From: Cupriavidus pauculus
GTDB lineage: Bacteria; Pseudomonadota; Gammaproteobacteria; Burkholderiales; Burkholderiaceae
Assembly: GCF_022179805.1 (NCBI RefSeq)
Contig: NZ_BPUO01000002.1
Span: 434,001-498,000 of the forward strand
Direction: 5' to 3'
Length of the DNA stretch: 64,000 nt
Shown here piece by piece: positions 45,229-54,637 of this stretch. A program made the translations under genes and the position numbers. The notes under the pieces were generated by a model. The model worked only from the letters and a program-made list of their open reading frames with translations. It was not told the origin of the DNA and did not search any database. The stretch's first letter is position 1. Every line of letters starts with the position of its first letter.

Positions 45229-45273
45229 CCTCACCCCCAGCCCCTCTCCCGCGTAGCGGGAGAGGGGAGCAAG
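45229..45273 (+). repeat. Dispersed palindrome, canonical copy
   Basis: The flank CCCTCACCCCCAG leads into arms CCCCTCTCCCGC (45241-45252) and GCGGGAGAGGGG (45256-45267) around GTA, then AGCAA. It lies in the tail-to-tail gap between the amidotransferase and gltL. Confidence 0.9.
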
Positions 45274-45290
45274 ACACTAGCGCTTGACGC

Positions 45291-46025
45291 TTAGTGCTGC
45301 AGGATCTTCGACAGGAACTGCTTGGCGCGGTCCGAGCGGGCGTCGATGTTGCCGAAGAATTCTTCCTTCGCGCAGTCCTCGACGATCTTGCCGGCGTCCA
45401 TGAAGATGACGCGGTTGGCCACCTTGCGGGCGAAGCCCATTTCGTGGGTCACGCACATCATGGTCATGCCTTCGTTGGCCAGTTGCACCATCACGTCCAG
45501 CACTTCGTTGACCATTTCGGGGTCAAGCGCCGACGTCGGCTCGTCGAACAGCATGCAGATCGGATCCATCGCCAGCGCGCGGGCGATCGCCACACGCTGC
45601 TGCTGGCCGCCGGACAGCTGACCCGGGAACTTGGCCGCCTGGCTCTTCAGGCCCACGCGCTCCAGGTACTTCAGGCCCTTGGCCGTGGCTTCTTCCTTCG
45701 AGCGGCCCAGCACCTTCATCTGCGCGATGGTCAGGTTCTCGGTGATCGACAGGTGCGGGAACAGTTCGAAGTTCTGGAACACCATGCCCACGCGCGAGCG
45801 CAGCTTGGGCAGGTTGGTCTTCGGATTGCCCACCGACGTGCCGTCGACCAGGATGTCGCCCTTCTGGAACGGTTCCAGCGCATTCACGGTCTTGATCAGC
45901 GTCGACTTGCCCGAGCCCGACGGGCCGCACACCACCACCACTTCGCCCTTGGCAACCTGGGTCGTGCAGTCGGTCAGCACCTGGAAGGAGCCGTACCACT
46001 TGGAAACGTTATTAATTTCGATCAT
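45291..46025 (-). CDS. gltL: Glutamate/aspartate ABC transporter, ATP-binding protein
   Basis: A 244-residue ABC ATPase of the polar amino-acid uptake class. Walker A is GPSGSGKST, the Q-loop is in [12 protein letters not shown], the signature is LSGGQQQR and Walker B is [11 protein letters not shown], with the H-loop in [13 protein letters not shown]. The ATG at 46025 ([17 protein letters not shown]) overlaps the gltK stop (ATGA), so it is coupled with the permease. It is last in the gltI-J-K-L order. Confidence 0.95.
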   Translation of the reverse strand: MIEINNVSKWYGSFQVLTDCTTQVAKGEVVVVCGPSGSGKSTLIKTVNALEPFQKGDILVDGTSVGNPKTNLPKLRSRVGMVFQNFELFPHLSITENLTIAQMKVLGRSKEEATAKGLKYLERVGLKSQAAKFPGQLSGGQQQRVAIARALAMDPICMLFDEPTSALDPEMVNEVLDVMVQLANEGMTMMCVTHEMGFARKVANRVIFMDAGKIVEDCAKEEFFGNIDARSDRAKQFLSKILQH

Positions 46026-46705
46026 ACGGCCACCTTTTTCTGATAACGCTTGACCAGCAGCGAAGCGGAGAAACAAATGATGAAGTACACAAGGCCGGCA
46101 AACAGCAGCATCTCCACGATGCGGCCGTCACGCTCGCCAATGCCGTAGGCCTGGCCGAAGAAGTCCGCCAGCGCGCTCACGTAGACCAGCGACGTATCCT
46201 GGAACAGGATGATGCCCTGGGTCAGCAGCAGCGGCACCATGTTGCGGAACGCTTGCGGCAGCACCACCAGACGCATGGTCTGGCCGTAGGTCATGCCCAG
46301 CGCCTGTGCGGCGTACATCTGCCCGCGCGACACGCTCTGGATACCGGCGCGGATGATTTCCGAGTAGTACGCGGCCTCGAACAGCGAGAACGCGATCAGC
46401 GCGGACGTCATGCGCAGGTCAGACGCCGCGTTCAGGTTGAACACCTTCTGCAGCAGCTGCGGGATGATCAGGAAGAACCACAACAGCACCATCACCAGCG
46501 GGATGGACCGGAACAGCGTCACATACCCCTGTGCAAACCAGTTCAGCGGCTTGCTCGACGACAGGCGCATCATCGCCAGGATCGTGCCCCAGACGATGCC
46601 GACGATCACCGCAGTCACGGTGATCTTCAGCGACACCATCATGCCCTCGCCGAGCACGTGGATGGTCGACGCGTTGATCGAGCTGAAATCAAATTCGTAT
46701 GCCAT
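46022..46705 (-). CDS. gltK: Glutamate/aspartate ABC transporter, permease GltK
   Basis: A 227-residue inner-membrane permease of the HisM/GltK type, with about five helices. The EAA-like coupling loop is [20 protein letters not shown]. The ATG at 46705 ([14 protein letters not shown]) has AGGAG 6 bases upstream, which decides against the in-frame starts further up. It follows gltJ by 10 bases and overlaps gltL. Confidence 0.94.
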   Translation of the reverse strand: MAYEFDFSSINASTIHVLGEGMMVSLKITVTAVIVGIVWGTILAMMRLSSSKPLNWFAQGYVTLFRSIPLVMVLLWFFLIIPQLLQKVFNLNAASDLRMTSALIAFSLFEAAYYSEIIRAGIQSVSRGQMYAAQALGMTYGQTMRLVVLPQAFRNMVPLLLTQGIILFQDTSLVYVSALADFFGQAYGIGERDGRIVEMLLFAGLVYFIICFSASLLVKRYQKKVAV

Positions 46706-46715
46706 GTCCAGCTCC

Positions 46716-47444
46716 TTACTTGCCGCCAATGAAGCCCGGCACGCGGGTACGGCGTTCCACCCAGCGCATCAGGAACATCACCGTGAAGTTGATCAGCGCG
46801 TACAGCACCGTGACCGCGATGAACGACTCGTACGGGCGCGCGGTGTAGTCCACCAGCTGGCGGCCCTGGGCGGCCAGTTCCAGCAGACCGATCGTCGATG
46901 CCACGGCCGAGTTCTTGAAGATGTTCAGGAATTCAGACGTGATCGGCGGCACGATGACGCGGAACGCCATCGGCAGCAGCACATGGCGGTACGTCTGCGC
47001 CAGCGTGAAGCCCATCGCCAGGCCGGCGTTGCGCTGGCCACGCGGCAGCGAATTGATACCCGAGCGAACCTGTTCGCAAACCCGGGCGGCCGTGAAGGTG
47101 CCCAGGCAGATCATGGCTGCCAGGAACTGCTGGGTGAACGGGTTCATCTGCTTGATGGCCTCGCCGCCCGGCAGCAGCTCGGGACCAACGAAGTACCAGA
47201 TGAACAGCTGCACCAGCAGCGGAATGTTCCGGAAAATCTCGACGTAGGTGGCCGCGAAACCCGACAGCCACTTGTTCGGCACGGTGCGCAACACACCCAG
47301 CACGGAGCCGATGATGAGGGCGATGACCCACGACGACAGGCCCAGCGCGATCGTCACCTTGAGACCGGAAATCATCCAGTCCAGGTACGTTTCGTTGGAG
47401 GCGGCCTGTTCGAGGAACACTCCCCAGTGAAAAATGTAATCCAT
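46716..47444 (-). CDS. gltJ: Glutamate/aspartate ABC transporter, permease GltJ
   Basis: A 242-residue permease partner of GltK. It begins [20 protein letters not shown], contains [20 protein letters not shown], and carries the coupling loop [20 protein letters not shown]. Helices span about 25-45, 60-85, 95-120 and 190-215. The ATG at 47444 is preceded by GAGGA. It lies 65 bases after the gltI stop. Confidence 0.95.
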   Translation of the reverse strand: MDYIFHWGVFLEQAASNETYLDWMISGLKVTIALGLSSWVIALIIGSVLGVLRTVPNKWLSGFAATYVEIFRNIPLLVQLFIWYFVGPELLPGGEAIKQMNPFTQQFLAAMICLGTFTAARVCEQVRSGINSLPRGQRNAGLAMGFTLAQTYRHVLLPMAFRVIVPPITSEFLNIFKNSAVASTIGLLELAAQGRQLVDYTARPYESFIAVTVLYALINFTVMFLMRWVERRTRVPGFIGGK

Positions 47445-47509
47445 AGTGCGTCCTCAAAAAGAAACGGAAGGACTGCTCCTTCCGTTTCGCACTGCTCCAA
47501 TCGTACAGA

Positions 47510-48409
47510 TCAGTCGAGTGCCTTGTCGTTCGGGGTCTTGAAGAGCGCCTTCATGTCTTCGGAAAGCGGGAAGTCCAGGTTCAGGCCCTTGGGCGGAACC
47601 GGTTGCTGGAACCACTTCGCGTACATCTGGTTGACCGAACCGTCCTTCATCAGGCCGGTGATCACGGTGTCCGACAGCTTCTTGAACGGTGCGTCATCCT
47701 TGCGGATCATGCAGCCGTACGACTCGCGCGACTGGGGCTTGCCCACCACGATCCAGTCGTTCGGGTTCTTGGCCTTGGCGCGCTCGCCGTAGAGCAGTGC
47801 GTCGTCCATCATGAACGCCACGGCACGGCCCGATTCCAGCGTCAGGAACGACTGGCCATGGTCCTTGGTGCTGATGATGTTCATGCCCAGCTTCTGGTCG
47901 TCGTTCATCTTGCGCAGCAGGCGCTCAGACGTCGTACCGGCCGTGGTCACCACGTTCTTGCCCTTCAGGTCGGCCCAGTCCTTGATACCGCCGTCCTTCT
48001 TCACCATGATGCGCGTGCCGATGATGAAGATGCTGGTGGTGAACGAGGCCTGCTTCTGGCGTTCCAGGTTGTTCGTGGTGGAGCCGCACTCGATATCGAT
48101 CGTGCCGTTCTGCAGCAGCGTGATACGGTTTTGCGACGTGATCGGGATTTCCTTGACCTGCAGGTTCGGCAGCTTCAGTTGGTCCTTGATGGCTTCCACG
48201 ATCTTCATATTGATATCGTAGGAATAGCCCACCTGGCGTACACCGCCCAGGTTGTAGTTGAACGGTATCGAAGAATCCCGCACACCCAGCGTGATGACAC
48301 CCGTTTCCTTGATCTTCTGCAGCGTACCCGTCAGCGGCTCGGCTGCCTGCGCGCTTGCGCACAGCATGCCTGCCGCAATCATCAGGCCAGCCAACTTGGC
48401 AACATTCAT
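47510..48409 (-). CDS. gltI: Glutamate/aspartate ABC transporter, periplasmic binding protein
   Basis: A 299-residue solute-binding protein of family 3. A Sec signal peptide (cleavage about residue 22, ASA-QA) precedes the first lobe (TLQKIKETGVITLGVRDSSI, GYSYDINMKIVEAIKDQLKL). The ligand-site region includes FTTSIFIIGTRIMVKKDGG. GltI-type features include the C-terminal PPKGLNLDFPLSEDMKALFK. It delivers L-glutamate or L-aspartate to GltJKL. AGGAG precedes the ATG. Confidence 0.95.
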   Translation of the reverse strand: MNVAKLAGLMIAAGMLCASAQAAEPLTGTLQKIKETGVITLGVRDSSIPFNYNLGGVRQVGYSYDINMKIVEAIKDQLKLPNLQVKEIPITSQNRITLLQNGTIDIECGSTTNNLERQKQASFTTSIFIIGTRIMVKKDGGIKDWADLKGKNVVTTAGTTSERLLRKMNDDQKLGMNIISTKDHGQSFLTLESGRAVAFMMDDALLYGERAKAKNPNDWIVVGKPQSRESYGCMIRKDDAPFKKLSDTVITGLMKDGSVNQMYAKWFQQPVPPKGLNLDFPLSEDMKALFKTPNDKALD

Positions 48410-48440
48410 AACATCTCCTTGACCATGAAGAGAAAGGCGC

Positions 48441-48457
48441 GACTGTAACAGACAGTC
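48441..48457. promoter_or_regulatory. Inverted repeat upstream of gltI
   Basis: GACTGT and ACAGTC flank a 5-base centre (17 bp in all) about 32 bases before the gltI start, overlapping a weak -10-like TACAGT on the minus strand. It is a possible operator. The rest of the 311-base gltI-gdhA gap holds the gdhA terminator and no gene. Confidence 0.3.
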
Positions 48458-48611
48458 TCACCAACAAAACAGTATTGCTTAGCTCGTCACCCAAGACAAC
48501 GGGTTTTTCCCCTAAGTGGTGCCAATTCGGGCATGGTTTCGCCGCAATGCGCCAAAATGAGACACAACTGGGAAGGCGTGCATGCACGTTTGCGCAAGCC
48601 GCATAAACAAA

Positions 48612-48647
48612 AAAAGCGGCGACCGGAAAATTCCGGTCACCGCTTTT
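48612..48647 (-). terminator. Intrinsic terminator of gdhA
   Basis: A 17-bp stem with one mismatch (48612-48628 with 48631-48647) followed on the minus strand by TTTTTTTG. It sits about 75 bases after the gdhA stop and separates gdhA from the glt operon. Confidence 0.9.
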
Positions 48648-48720
48648 CAGTGAATCATTAAAACGGGAGTATTTGCTGCATCGCAATAGCGCAGCCCTCC
48701 CGTTCCATGACCCGCCTGCA

Positions 48721-50028
48721 TCATGGGTACAGACCGCGCATTTCGCGCGCCTGCAGGATTCGCGTACAGGCGACGATGAACGCGGCAGTACGCAGCGTGA
48801 CCTTGTTGTCCTGGGCAACCTGCCAGATTGCCCGGAAGGCCTCTTGCATGATTCGTACCAGGCGTTCGTTGATCTCCTCTTCGGTCCAGAAGAAGCTCGA
48901 GAAGTCCTGCACCCATTCGAAATAGGACACCGTCACGCCGCCGGCGTTGGCTATCACGTCGGGGCAAACCAGGATATTGCGCTCGCGCAGGATGTCGTCG
49001 GCCTGCGGCGTGGTCGGGCCGTTGGCGCCTTCGATCACCAGCTTGGCCTGGATCTTAGGTGCGTTGTCGGCGTTGATCTGGCCTTCCAGCGCGGCCGGAA
49101 TCAGGATGTCGCAGTCGACTTCCCAGAACTGGTCGCCCTTCAGCACCTCAGCCTGGAAGCCGTCGATCGTGCCGCTGTGCGACGCGTATTCCATCATCGC
49201 CGGCACATCGAGCCCGGCCGGGTTGAACAGCGTGGTGCGGTGGTCCTGCACCGCCACCACCTTGGCACCCGCCTCATGGAACAGCTTGGCCGCCACGGCG
49301 CCCACGTTGCCGAAGCCCTGCACCGCCACGCGCGCACCCTTGACCTCCAGGCCCAGGTTGCGGGCGGCTTCCGTGCCCACCACGAACACGCCACGACCGG
49401 TGGCCTCGTGGCGGCCCAACGAACCGCCCAGCGAGATCGGCTTGCCAGTCACCACGCCGGTGGCCGTGCTGCCCGAGTTCATCGAGTAGGTGTCCATCAT
49501 CCAGGCCATGACCTGGGCGTTGGTGTTCACGTCCGGCGCCGGAATGTCCTTGCTCGGTCCGATGATGATGTTGATTTCGCTGGTGTAGCGGCGCGTCAGG
49601 CGTTCCAGCTCACCGTGCGACAGCGTGCGCGGGTCCACGCGGATGCCGCCCTTGGCACCGCCGTAAGGCACGTTCACCGCCGCGTTCTTGACCGACATCC
49701 AGGCCGACAGCGCCATCACCTCGGACAGCGTCACGTCCTGGTGGAAGCGGATGCCGCCCTTGCCCGGGCCGCGCGACAGGTTGTGCTGCACGCGATAGCC
49801 CTCGTAGTGGGCAATGGTGCCGTTGTCCATTTCGATGGGTACGTCGACGATCAGCGCGCGCTTCGGGCGCTTCAAGGTTTCCACCCATCGTGCCAGCGAG
49901 CCCAGGTAGGGCGTGACACGGTCGACTTGCTGCAGGTAGATGCCCCACGGGCCGAGGTTGTCGGCGTTCAGGTACGAGGGCAGGACATGAGCGTTGGAGA
50001 CGTTTTGCGTCGGTGCTGCGGAAGACAT
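48721..50028 (-). CDS. gdhA: Glutamate dehydrogenase (Glu/Leu/Phe/Val dehydrogenase family)
   Basis: A 435-residue enzyme interconverting glutamate and 2-oxoglutarate plus ammonia. The N-terminal dimerisation domain holds the catalytic region [12 protein letters not shown] and the signature [18 protein letters not shown]. The NAD(P) domain has [20 protein letters not shown] and a C-terminal [15 protein letters not shown]. Length and [10 protein letters not shown] are those of the roughly 430-residue hexameric type. The ATG at 50028 ([17 protein letters not shown]) is favoured over the upstream start at 50061. It lies upstream of the gltIJKL uptake genes on the same strand. Confidence 0.94.
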   Translation of the reverse strand: MSSAAPTQNVSNAHVLPSYLNADNLGPWGIYLQQVDRVTPYLGSLARWVETLKRPKRALIVDVPIEMDNGTIAHYEGYRVQHNLSRGPGKGGIRFHQDVTLSEVMALSAWMSVKNAAVNVPYGGAKGGIRVDPRTLSHGELERLTRRYTSEINIIIGPSKDIPAPDVNTNAQVMAWMMDTYSMNSGSTATGVVTGKPISLGGSLGRHEATGRGVFVVGTEAARNLGLEVKGARVAVQGFGNVGAVAAKLFHEAGAKVVAVQDHRTTLFNPAGLDVPAMMEYASHSGTIDGFQAEVLKGDQFWEVDCDILIPAALEGQINADNAPKIQAKLVIEGANGPTTPQADDILRERNILVCPDVIANAGGVTVSYFEWVQDFSSFFWTEEEINERLVRIMQEAFRAIWQVAQDNKVTLRTAAFIVACTRILQAREMRGLYP

Positions 50029-50113
50029 CGTTGGTTTCCGAGTGAAGGTGACACGCAGCATATCGGCGCCACCAGCCGCCGATCCAATGCCGTTTGTTCA
50101 TCCGCCTCCACAT

Positions 50114-50136
50114 CGTTATGCAAGACTTGCATAACG
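50114..50136. promoter_or_regulatory. Perfect 23-bp palindrome upstream of gdhA
   Basis: CGTTATGCAAG and CTTGCATAACG flank a single central A, in the 139-base gap between the LysR gene and gdhA. The inner TTATGCAAGACTTGCATAA has the shape of a LysR-type or similar dimer site. It lies about 86 bases before the gdhA ATG. It has no T-run and is not a terminator. Confidence 0.55.
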
Positions 50137-50167
50137 TTCCCCGCAACCCTTGCGGCGTCTTGCAGCG

Positions 50168-51127
50168 TCAGGCGCCGCCCGCCGTTGTCTGCAGCGCCGC
50201 CCAGACCTTGTCCACCAGTTGGCGCTTGCGCCGGACCGGTCCGGCGCGGCGTTCGCCGCCATTGTCCGATGGCCGCTCGCGATAGAGCCGGATTTCCATG
50301 TCGATCGACTGCGGCAGGCCGCGCACGGCCTCGGCCCGCACCAGCCGGCCGGCGGCCACGTCCTCGCGCACCGTGCTCTCTGGCAGGAACGCCATGCCGT
50401 GGCCAGCCAGCGCCATCACCTTCAGCGCTTCTGCCATGTCCGTCTCGTAGCATTTGTCGAGCTTGAGCGTATCGGCAGACTCGGCCAGCAGCATGTCCAC
50501 CATGCGGCCCAGGAACGCATTGGGCGTGTAACTGAGAAACGGCACCGGCTTCTTGTCCGTGCCGGGCAAGCGGAACAGCGGCCTGCCCGCGGCGTCGGGC
50601 ACACTGTACGGCGACAGCCGTTCGGTGCCCAGCACCAGCATGTCGTAGTGCGCCGGATCGAGCTGGATCGCCTGGCGCGGATGGTGATAGACCATGACCA
50701 GGTCGCAGCCGCCTTCCACAAGCATCAGCACAGCGTCGTGGACGTTCAGCGCCCGCAGTCGGCATGGCAGCGTGCCCAGCTTTCCCTCCACGCCCTTGAG
50801 CCATTCCGGAAAGAACGTCAGCGACAGCGTATGGGGCACCGCGAATTCCAGCACCTGGGCATTGGCCGAGCGTTGGCCGCGCATCAGCGCACGCGTTTCG
50901 CTGACCTGCGCCAGCATGGCCAGCGCCTGTTCGTAGAACACCTTGCCGGCCTCGGTCAGGCTGGTGGGATAGCTCGACCGGTCGATCAGTTCGGTGCCCA
51001 CCCATGCCTCCAGCGACTGGATCCGGCGCGAGAACGCCGGTTGCGTGACATGCCGCAGCTCCGCCGAACGCGAAAAGCTGTGCGTCTCGGCCAGGCTGAC
51101 AAAGTCTTCAAGCCATTTGATTTCCAT
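50168..51127 (-). CDS. LysR family transcriptional regulator (HypT/YjiE-like)
   Basis: A 319-residue regulator. The N-terminal winged helix (MEIKWLEDFVSLAETHSFSR, AELRHVTQPAFSRRIQSLEA) is followed by a periplasmic-binding-protein-like effector domain (about 90-300). EIKWLEDF-SLA-T-SFSRSAELRHVTQPAFSRRI resembles the YjiE/HypT group, some of which sense oxidants; this is from memory. The ATG at 51127 is standard for the family. The gene is upstream of gdhA on the same strand and divergent from cysteine dioxygenase; either could be its target. Confidence 0.88.
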   Translation of the reverse strand: MEIKWLEDFVSLAETHSFSRSAELRHVTQPAFSRRIQSLEAWVGTELIDRSSYPTSLTEAGKVFYEQALAMLAQVSETRALMRGQRSANAQVLEFAVPHTLSLTFFPEWLKGVEGKLGTLPCRLRALNVHDAVLMLVEGGCDLVMVYHHPRQAIQLDPAHYDMLVLGTERLSPYSVPDAAGRPLFRLPGTDKKPVPFLSYTPNAFLGRMVDMLLAESADTLKLDKCYETDMAEALKVMALAGHGMAFLPESTVREDVAAGRLVRAEAVRGLPQSIDMEIRLYRERPSDNGGERRAGPVRRKRQLVDKVWAALQTTAGGA

Positions 51128-51274
51128 GGCGCGAATTATCTCCCGGCCATGCCAAAACGGCGCGCTCAGCAAAAATATTCTCCTTGAAGTGAGCTTTATA
51201 GAACAGGATTACAATATTCGCCGAAGTCGGACGACAGATTGCATGCTGGTGCTACGGAGGCGCTTTTAAGATGA

Positions 51275-51871
51275 ATGCCATTGCACACCAAGAACAACGA
51301 GCCAGCCATGCAAGCCGCATCCGTTATCCCTTCCCCGCTGTCTCCGTCGTCAGACCTGTCCTCGCCGCTCTCGCTGCTGGCCTCCGGCATGGAAGCCACG
51401 CTGGCGCAAAGCGCCCGCATGGTGGCCGCCCATGTGGCCGCCAGCCTGCCGGACACCGACACCCTGCTGGCCAGCCTGCCGCCGGGCGCCCTGGACGGCA
51501 GCCCCGACAACTACACACGCCATCTGGTGCATGCCGATCCGTACGAGCGCTTTTCCGTAATGGTGCTGGTATGGCGCCCCGGCCAGCACAGCCCGGTCCA
51601 TGGCCATCGCACCTGGTGCGCGTACCGCGTGCTGCGCGGCACGCTGGCCGAACGGCACTACCGCTGGAACCCCGACAACCGCACGGCCGTGCAGGTCGGG
51701 GCCGTGACCCGCGAAACCGGCGACACCTTCAGCGTGCCGGCCGGCCTGCAGCATATCCACGCGCTTGGCAACGACAGCAACTCGGTTGCCGTGTCGCTGC
51801 ATATCTACGGCGTGGACCAGGACCGCATTGCCACCGGCGTGAACCTGCTGGTGGATACCATCGTCAGCTGA
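51275..51871 (+). CDS. Cysteine dioxygenase family protein
   Basis: A cupin protein of up to 198 residues. It carries the non-haem iron site GQHSPVHGHRTWCAYRVLRG (HxH), and the third histidine in AGLQHIHALGN. The family oxidises cysteine, or related thiols such as 3-mercaptopropionate, to the sulfinate. The start is uncertain: ATG 51275 gives MPLHTKNNEPAMQAAS, ATG 51308 begins at MQAASVIP; neither has an ideally placed ribosome site (GGAG at 51256). It is divergent from the LysR gene; the gap shows a possible -10 (TACAAT, 51210-51215). Confidence 0.85.
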   Translation: MPLHTKNNEPAMQAASVIPSPLSPSSDLSSPLSLLASGMEATLAQSARMVAAHVAASLPDTDTLLASLPPGALDGSPDNYTRHLVHADPYERFSVMVLVWRPGQHSPVHGHRTWCAYRVLRGTLAERHYRWNPDNRTAVQVGAVTRETGDTFSVPAGLQHIHALGNDSNSVAVSLHIYGVDQDRIATGVNLLVDTIVS

Positions 51872-51931
51872 ATCCGGCCCTGCGGGGGTGGCCGGTGACT
51901 GGCACCGCCCCACCCTTCACTCGTGAATCCC

Positions 51932-52390
51932 ATGGACCGCTATGACCGCCAGATCCTCGGCATCCTGCAGGAGGATGCCTCCGTCCCCGTCGCCGACATC
52001 GGCGAACGCGTCGGCCTGACCTCCACGCCCTGCTGGCGCCGCGTACAGAAGCTGGAAGAGTCCGGCATCATCCGCAAGCGCGTGGCGCTGCTGGACCCGG
52101 CCAAGCTCAACGTCGGCGTGACCGTGTTCGTATCGGTCCGCACCGGCCAGCACAACGTGAAATGGCTGAAGACGTTCCACGACCTCGTGGCGTCGATTCC
52201 CGAAGTCACCGAGTTCTACCGCATGGCGGGCGATACCGACTACCTGTTGCGCGTGGTGGTACCCGATATCGCCGCCTATGACGCCGTGTACAAGAAGCTG
52301 ATCCAGGGGGCAGAACTCTCGGACGTCAGTTCCAGCTTTGCCATGGAGCAGATCAAGTACACGACGGCGCTACCGCTGGACTATGCGTAG
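51932..52390 (+). CDS. Lrp/AsnC family transcriptional regulator
   Basis: A 152-residue regulator. The N-terminal helix-turn-helix (MDRYDRQILGILQEDASVPV, ERVGLTSTPCWRRVQKLEES) is followed by a RAM/AsnC ligand domain (about 65-150; VFVSVRTGQHNVKWLKTFHD, VTEFYRMAGDTDYLLRVVVP). Such proteins sense amino acids. The ATG at 51932 is preferred; a GTG at 51923 is in frame. It follows the cysteine dioxygenase by about 60 bases in the same direction, so a link to sulfur amino acids is possible but unproven. Confidence 0.9.
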   Translation: MDRYDRQILGILQEDASVPVADIGERVGLTSTPCWRRVQKLEESGIIRKRVALLDPAKLNVGVTVFVSVRTGQHNVKWLKTFHDLVASIPEVTEFYRMAGDTDYLLRVVVPDIAAYDAVYKKLIQGAELSDVSSSFAMEQIKYTTALPLDYA

Positions 52391-52409
52391 CGCTTGACGC
52401 CTTACCCGC

Positions 52410-54470
52410 TTACTTCCGGGGCGTCATGACCTTCAGCAGCGACTTGTCGGCCGAATCGCCGCTGATGTCGCTGGCGAACACACCGCCCAGGTTGCCGGCC
52501 GCGTCGATCAGTTCCACCTTGGCACGCACGGTTTCGGGCGTGTCGATGGACCAGAACGTCGAGCCGTTGAAGCGATACGCCGCACCGGCCTCGCGGTCGG
52601 TCACGTCACGGTAGCCGACCATGCGAACGATGTCGCGATAGCTGCGCACGCTGCCGCCCTGCGCCTCGGGCACCGGCGCGCCAGCCATCGCCAGGCCATT
52701 GGCATTGCCGGCCTGCACGCCGGTCCAGCCGTGGCCATGCATCGGCATGCCGTAGACCTGCTTGGCAGCCGGCACGCCACTGTCACGCATGCGCGCGATC
52801 AGGCCAGTCAGGCTGCGATGCGACATGCCGTCCTGTTCGGCCCACGGCGACGTGGCAGGCAACGTCCGCGCGGACGCATGGCCGGTCTTGCTGTCAGATG
52901 CGCCAGTGAAGTCGTAAGCCTGGACGTTGACCCAATTCAGCTCGGCGGCGATCGACTGGCCCAGCTTCGCAACGGGCATGCCTTCGGCGGCATTGATCGT
53001 GGCCGTAAGCATGCGCTTGGTGTCAGTCTCGCCCAGCGCATCGCGGAACGCGCGTGTCAGTGCCAGGTAGTCGTTCCAGTCGATGCTGGCCCCTGCGCGC
53101 GGCGCGAGCCATTCGATGTTGATGCCCTGGAAGACGTCCTTGCCCGCCCCGCTGCCACCGGTGCGCGACTGACCTGCTGGCAGGTTGCCCTTGATGTACA
53201 GGTCGACACAGCTTTGCGCCAGCGCGCGGCGGCCTTCCTCGGTTCGCGCAGCCTCGGCCAGGTCCCCGTGTCGGCCGGGTCCGCCCACCGACATCAGCAT
53301 CGTGGTCTTTCGGGTCCACTTGACCTTCTGGAGCTGGTAGAAATTGCCGCGCACCCGCGTATAGCGATCGTCCGCACGACGGTCCACGGCGTCCGGTGCC
53401 GCAAAGGTCCGGCTGTAGTCCGTGAAGGCATTGTTGCGGCCGGCAGCGTCATCGTCATAGCTGCATCGCAGCAGGCCATCCGGCCCCTTGCCCAGACTGG
53501 CGTAACCATAGTTCAGGTAGGTAAGCCGGTTACCCGTGCCAATGGCGCCAGCAATATCGGCCACCTTGAAATTGCGCTGGTAGATGCTGTCGCGCTCATA
53601 GGTGGCGCCGAACTGGCGCGTCGACGGTGCGGCGTGCTGCGTGCGCGCGGCCTCGGTCACGTCCACGTCGGGCGAGCCGAACGGCGACCCGGGCAGTCGA
53701 TGCACGATATCGACGCCAAGCGGGAAGGTATCCAGTACCGGCATGCCCGGCAAGTCCGCGCCGATCACCTGCATGTTCAAGCGCATGTGCGACGGTGTGC
53801 GATACCGGCTGCCGGCCTTCAGTTGGGGATTGTCCTGCGGGTCGTACCAGACGACCAGCGCGCCGGCTCCCGCTTCGCCGCCGGTCGCATCGACGGGCAC
53901 GCGCACGCCTTCGAAGCCGGTGCCGCTGGTATTGCGTTGCGCGCGCAGCCATACCGTCTGGACCAACTGACCACGGCTGCTACTGGTTGTTGCAAGTACC
54001 TTGATCCGCGTGTACTCGCCTTCCACACCGGCGCGCGTGACATGCTTGAACTTGCTCTGCGGGACGTTGCGGGGCAGCTCCGCGAAATGCAAGGTGGAGA
54101 CCTGCCAGGTCGCCTTTGGCTTGACGACGTAGACGGTTGGCGCCGGCTTGCTGTCGCGCGTCGCACCGACGACCAGTTCGGGCAACGCGTCGGGCGCCAC
54201 ATAGTCGCCGATCTGATACCACGGGCTGGAGCAGTGGTTGCGCGGCGCGTTGACCGCAGGCGCGTCTTCCTCGGTGGTCCAGACATATTTGCCGTAGCCC
54301 ACGCAGCTTCCGGCCGGATAGACTTTGTCACTCGCCGCCCAGGGGGCGATCGACGCGCAATCCTCCGGTGAGTTGGGAAGATCGGCCAGGGCATTGCCGG
54401 CCGACAACAGCAGTATCACTGCCGCGGACGACACGGCCGTGCGCGGCTTGGCTAGGAGGTTCGTTTGCAT
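52410..54470 (-). CDS. Secreted GH18-fold chitinase-like protein with degenerate catalytic motif
   Basis: A 686-residue exported protein with a Sec signal peptide (cleavage after A29). A chitin-binding-like segment follows (about 38-95; APWAASDKVYPAGSCVGYGK), then a beta-rich linker region (100-330) and a GH18 barrel (about 330-680). Barrel landmarks are TTMLMSVGGPGRHG (SxGG), WVNVQAYDFTGA and GGVFASDISGD. The canonical DGxDxDxE becomes QGINIEWL (448-455): the catalytic Glu position is Leu455 and the supporting aspartates are Gln, Asn and Glu. It is therefore probably non-hydrolytic. The start is set at ATG 54470; convergent with the Lrp gene. Confidence 0.75.
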   Translation of the reverse strand: MQTNLLAKPRTAVSSAAVILLLSAGNALADLPNSPEDCASIAPWAASDKVYPAGSCVGYGKYVWTTEEDAPAVNAPRNHCSSPWYQIGDYVAPDALPELVVGATRDSKPAPTVYVVKPKATWQVSTLHFAELPRNVPQSKFKHVTRAGVEGEYTRIKVLATTSSSRGQLVQTVWLRAQRNTSGTGFEGVRVPVDATGGEAGAGALVVWYDPQDNPQLKAGSRYRTPSHMRLNMQVIGADLPGMPVLDTFPLGVDIVHRLPGSPFGSPDVDVTEAARTQHAAPSTRQFGATYERDSIYQRNFKVADIAGAIGTGNRLTYLNYGYASLGKGPDGLLRCSYDDDAAGRNNAFTDYSRTFAAPDAVDRRADDRYTRVRGNFYQLQKVKWTRKTTMLMSVGGPGRHGDLAEAARTEEGRRALAQSCVDLYIKGNLPAGQSRTGGSGAGKDVFQGINIEWLAPRAGASIDWNDYLALTRAFRDALGETDTKRMLTATINAAEGMPVAKLGQSIAAELNWVNVQAYDFTGASDSKTGHASARTLPATSPWAEQDGMSHRSLTGLIARMRDSGVPAAKQVYGMPMHGHGWTGVQAGNANGLAMAGAPVPEAQGGSVRSYRDIVRMVGYRDVTDREAGAAYRFNGSTFWSIDTPETVRAKVELIDAAGNLGGVFASDISGDSADKSLLKVMTPRK

Positions 54471-54637
54471 ATTGGAAACCCGGAGTGGATGGAAGCCGGA
54501 CCGGTTGGTCCGGCTTCCGCACACTAGATTTCCGGCGATGCCGCAAGAAATAGCCAAGCCGCCAAAAAATGCCCTGCCTCGCGCAGGCTCAGGCAGATTG
54601 CGAACTTTCCGAGACTACTGCGACCAATGATCCCGGA

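Noticed and set aside
48500..48570. Possible sigma-54 promoter upstream of gltI
   Set aside because: TTGGCAC is present on the minus strand, but no TTGC-type -12 element occurs at the required spacing.
48673..50466. Plus-strand open frame of 597 codons opposite gdhA
   Set aside because: Shadow of gdhA; low-complexity His/Arg/Asp-rich translation and no ribosome site.
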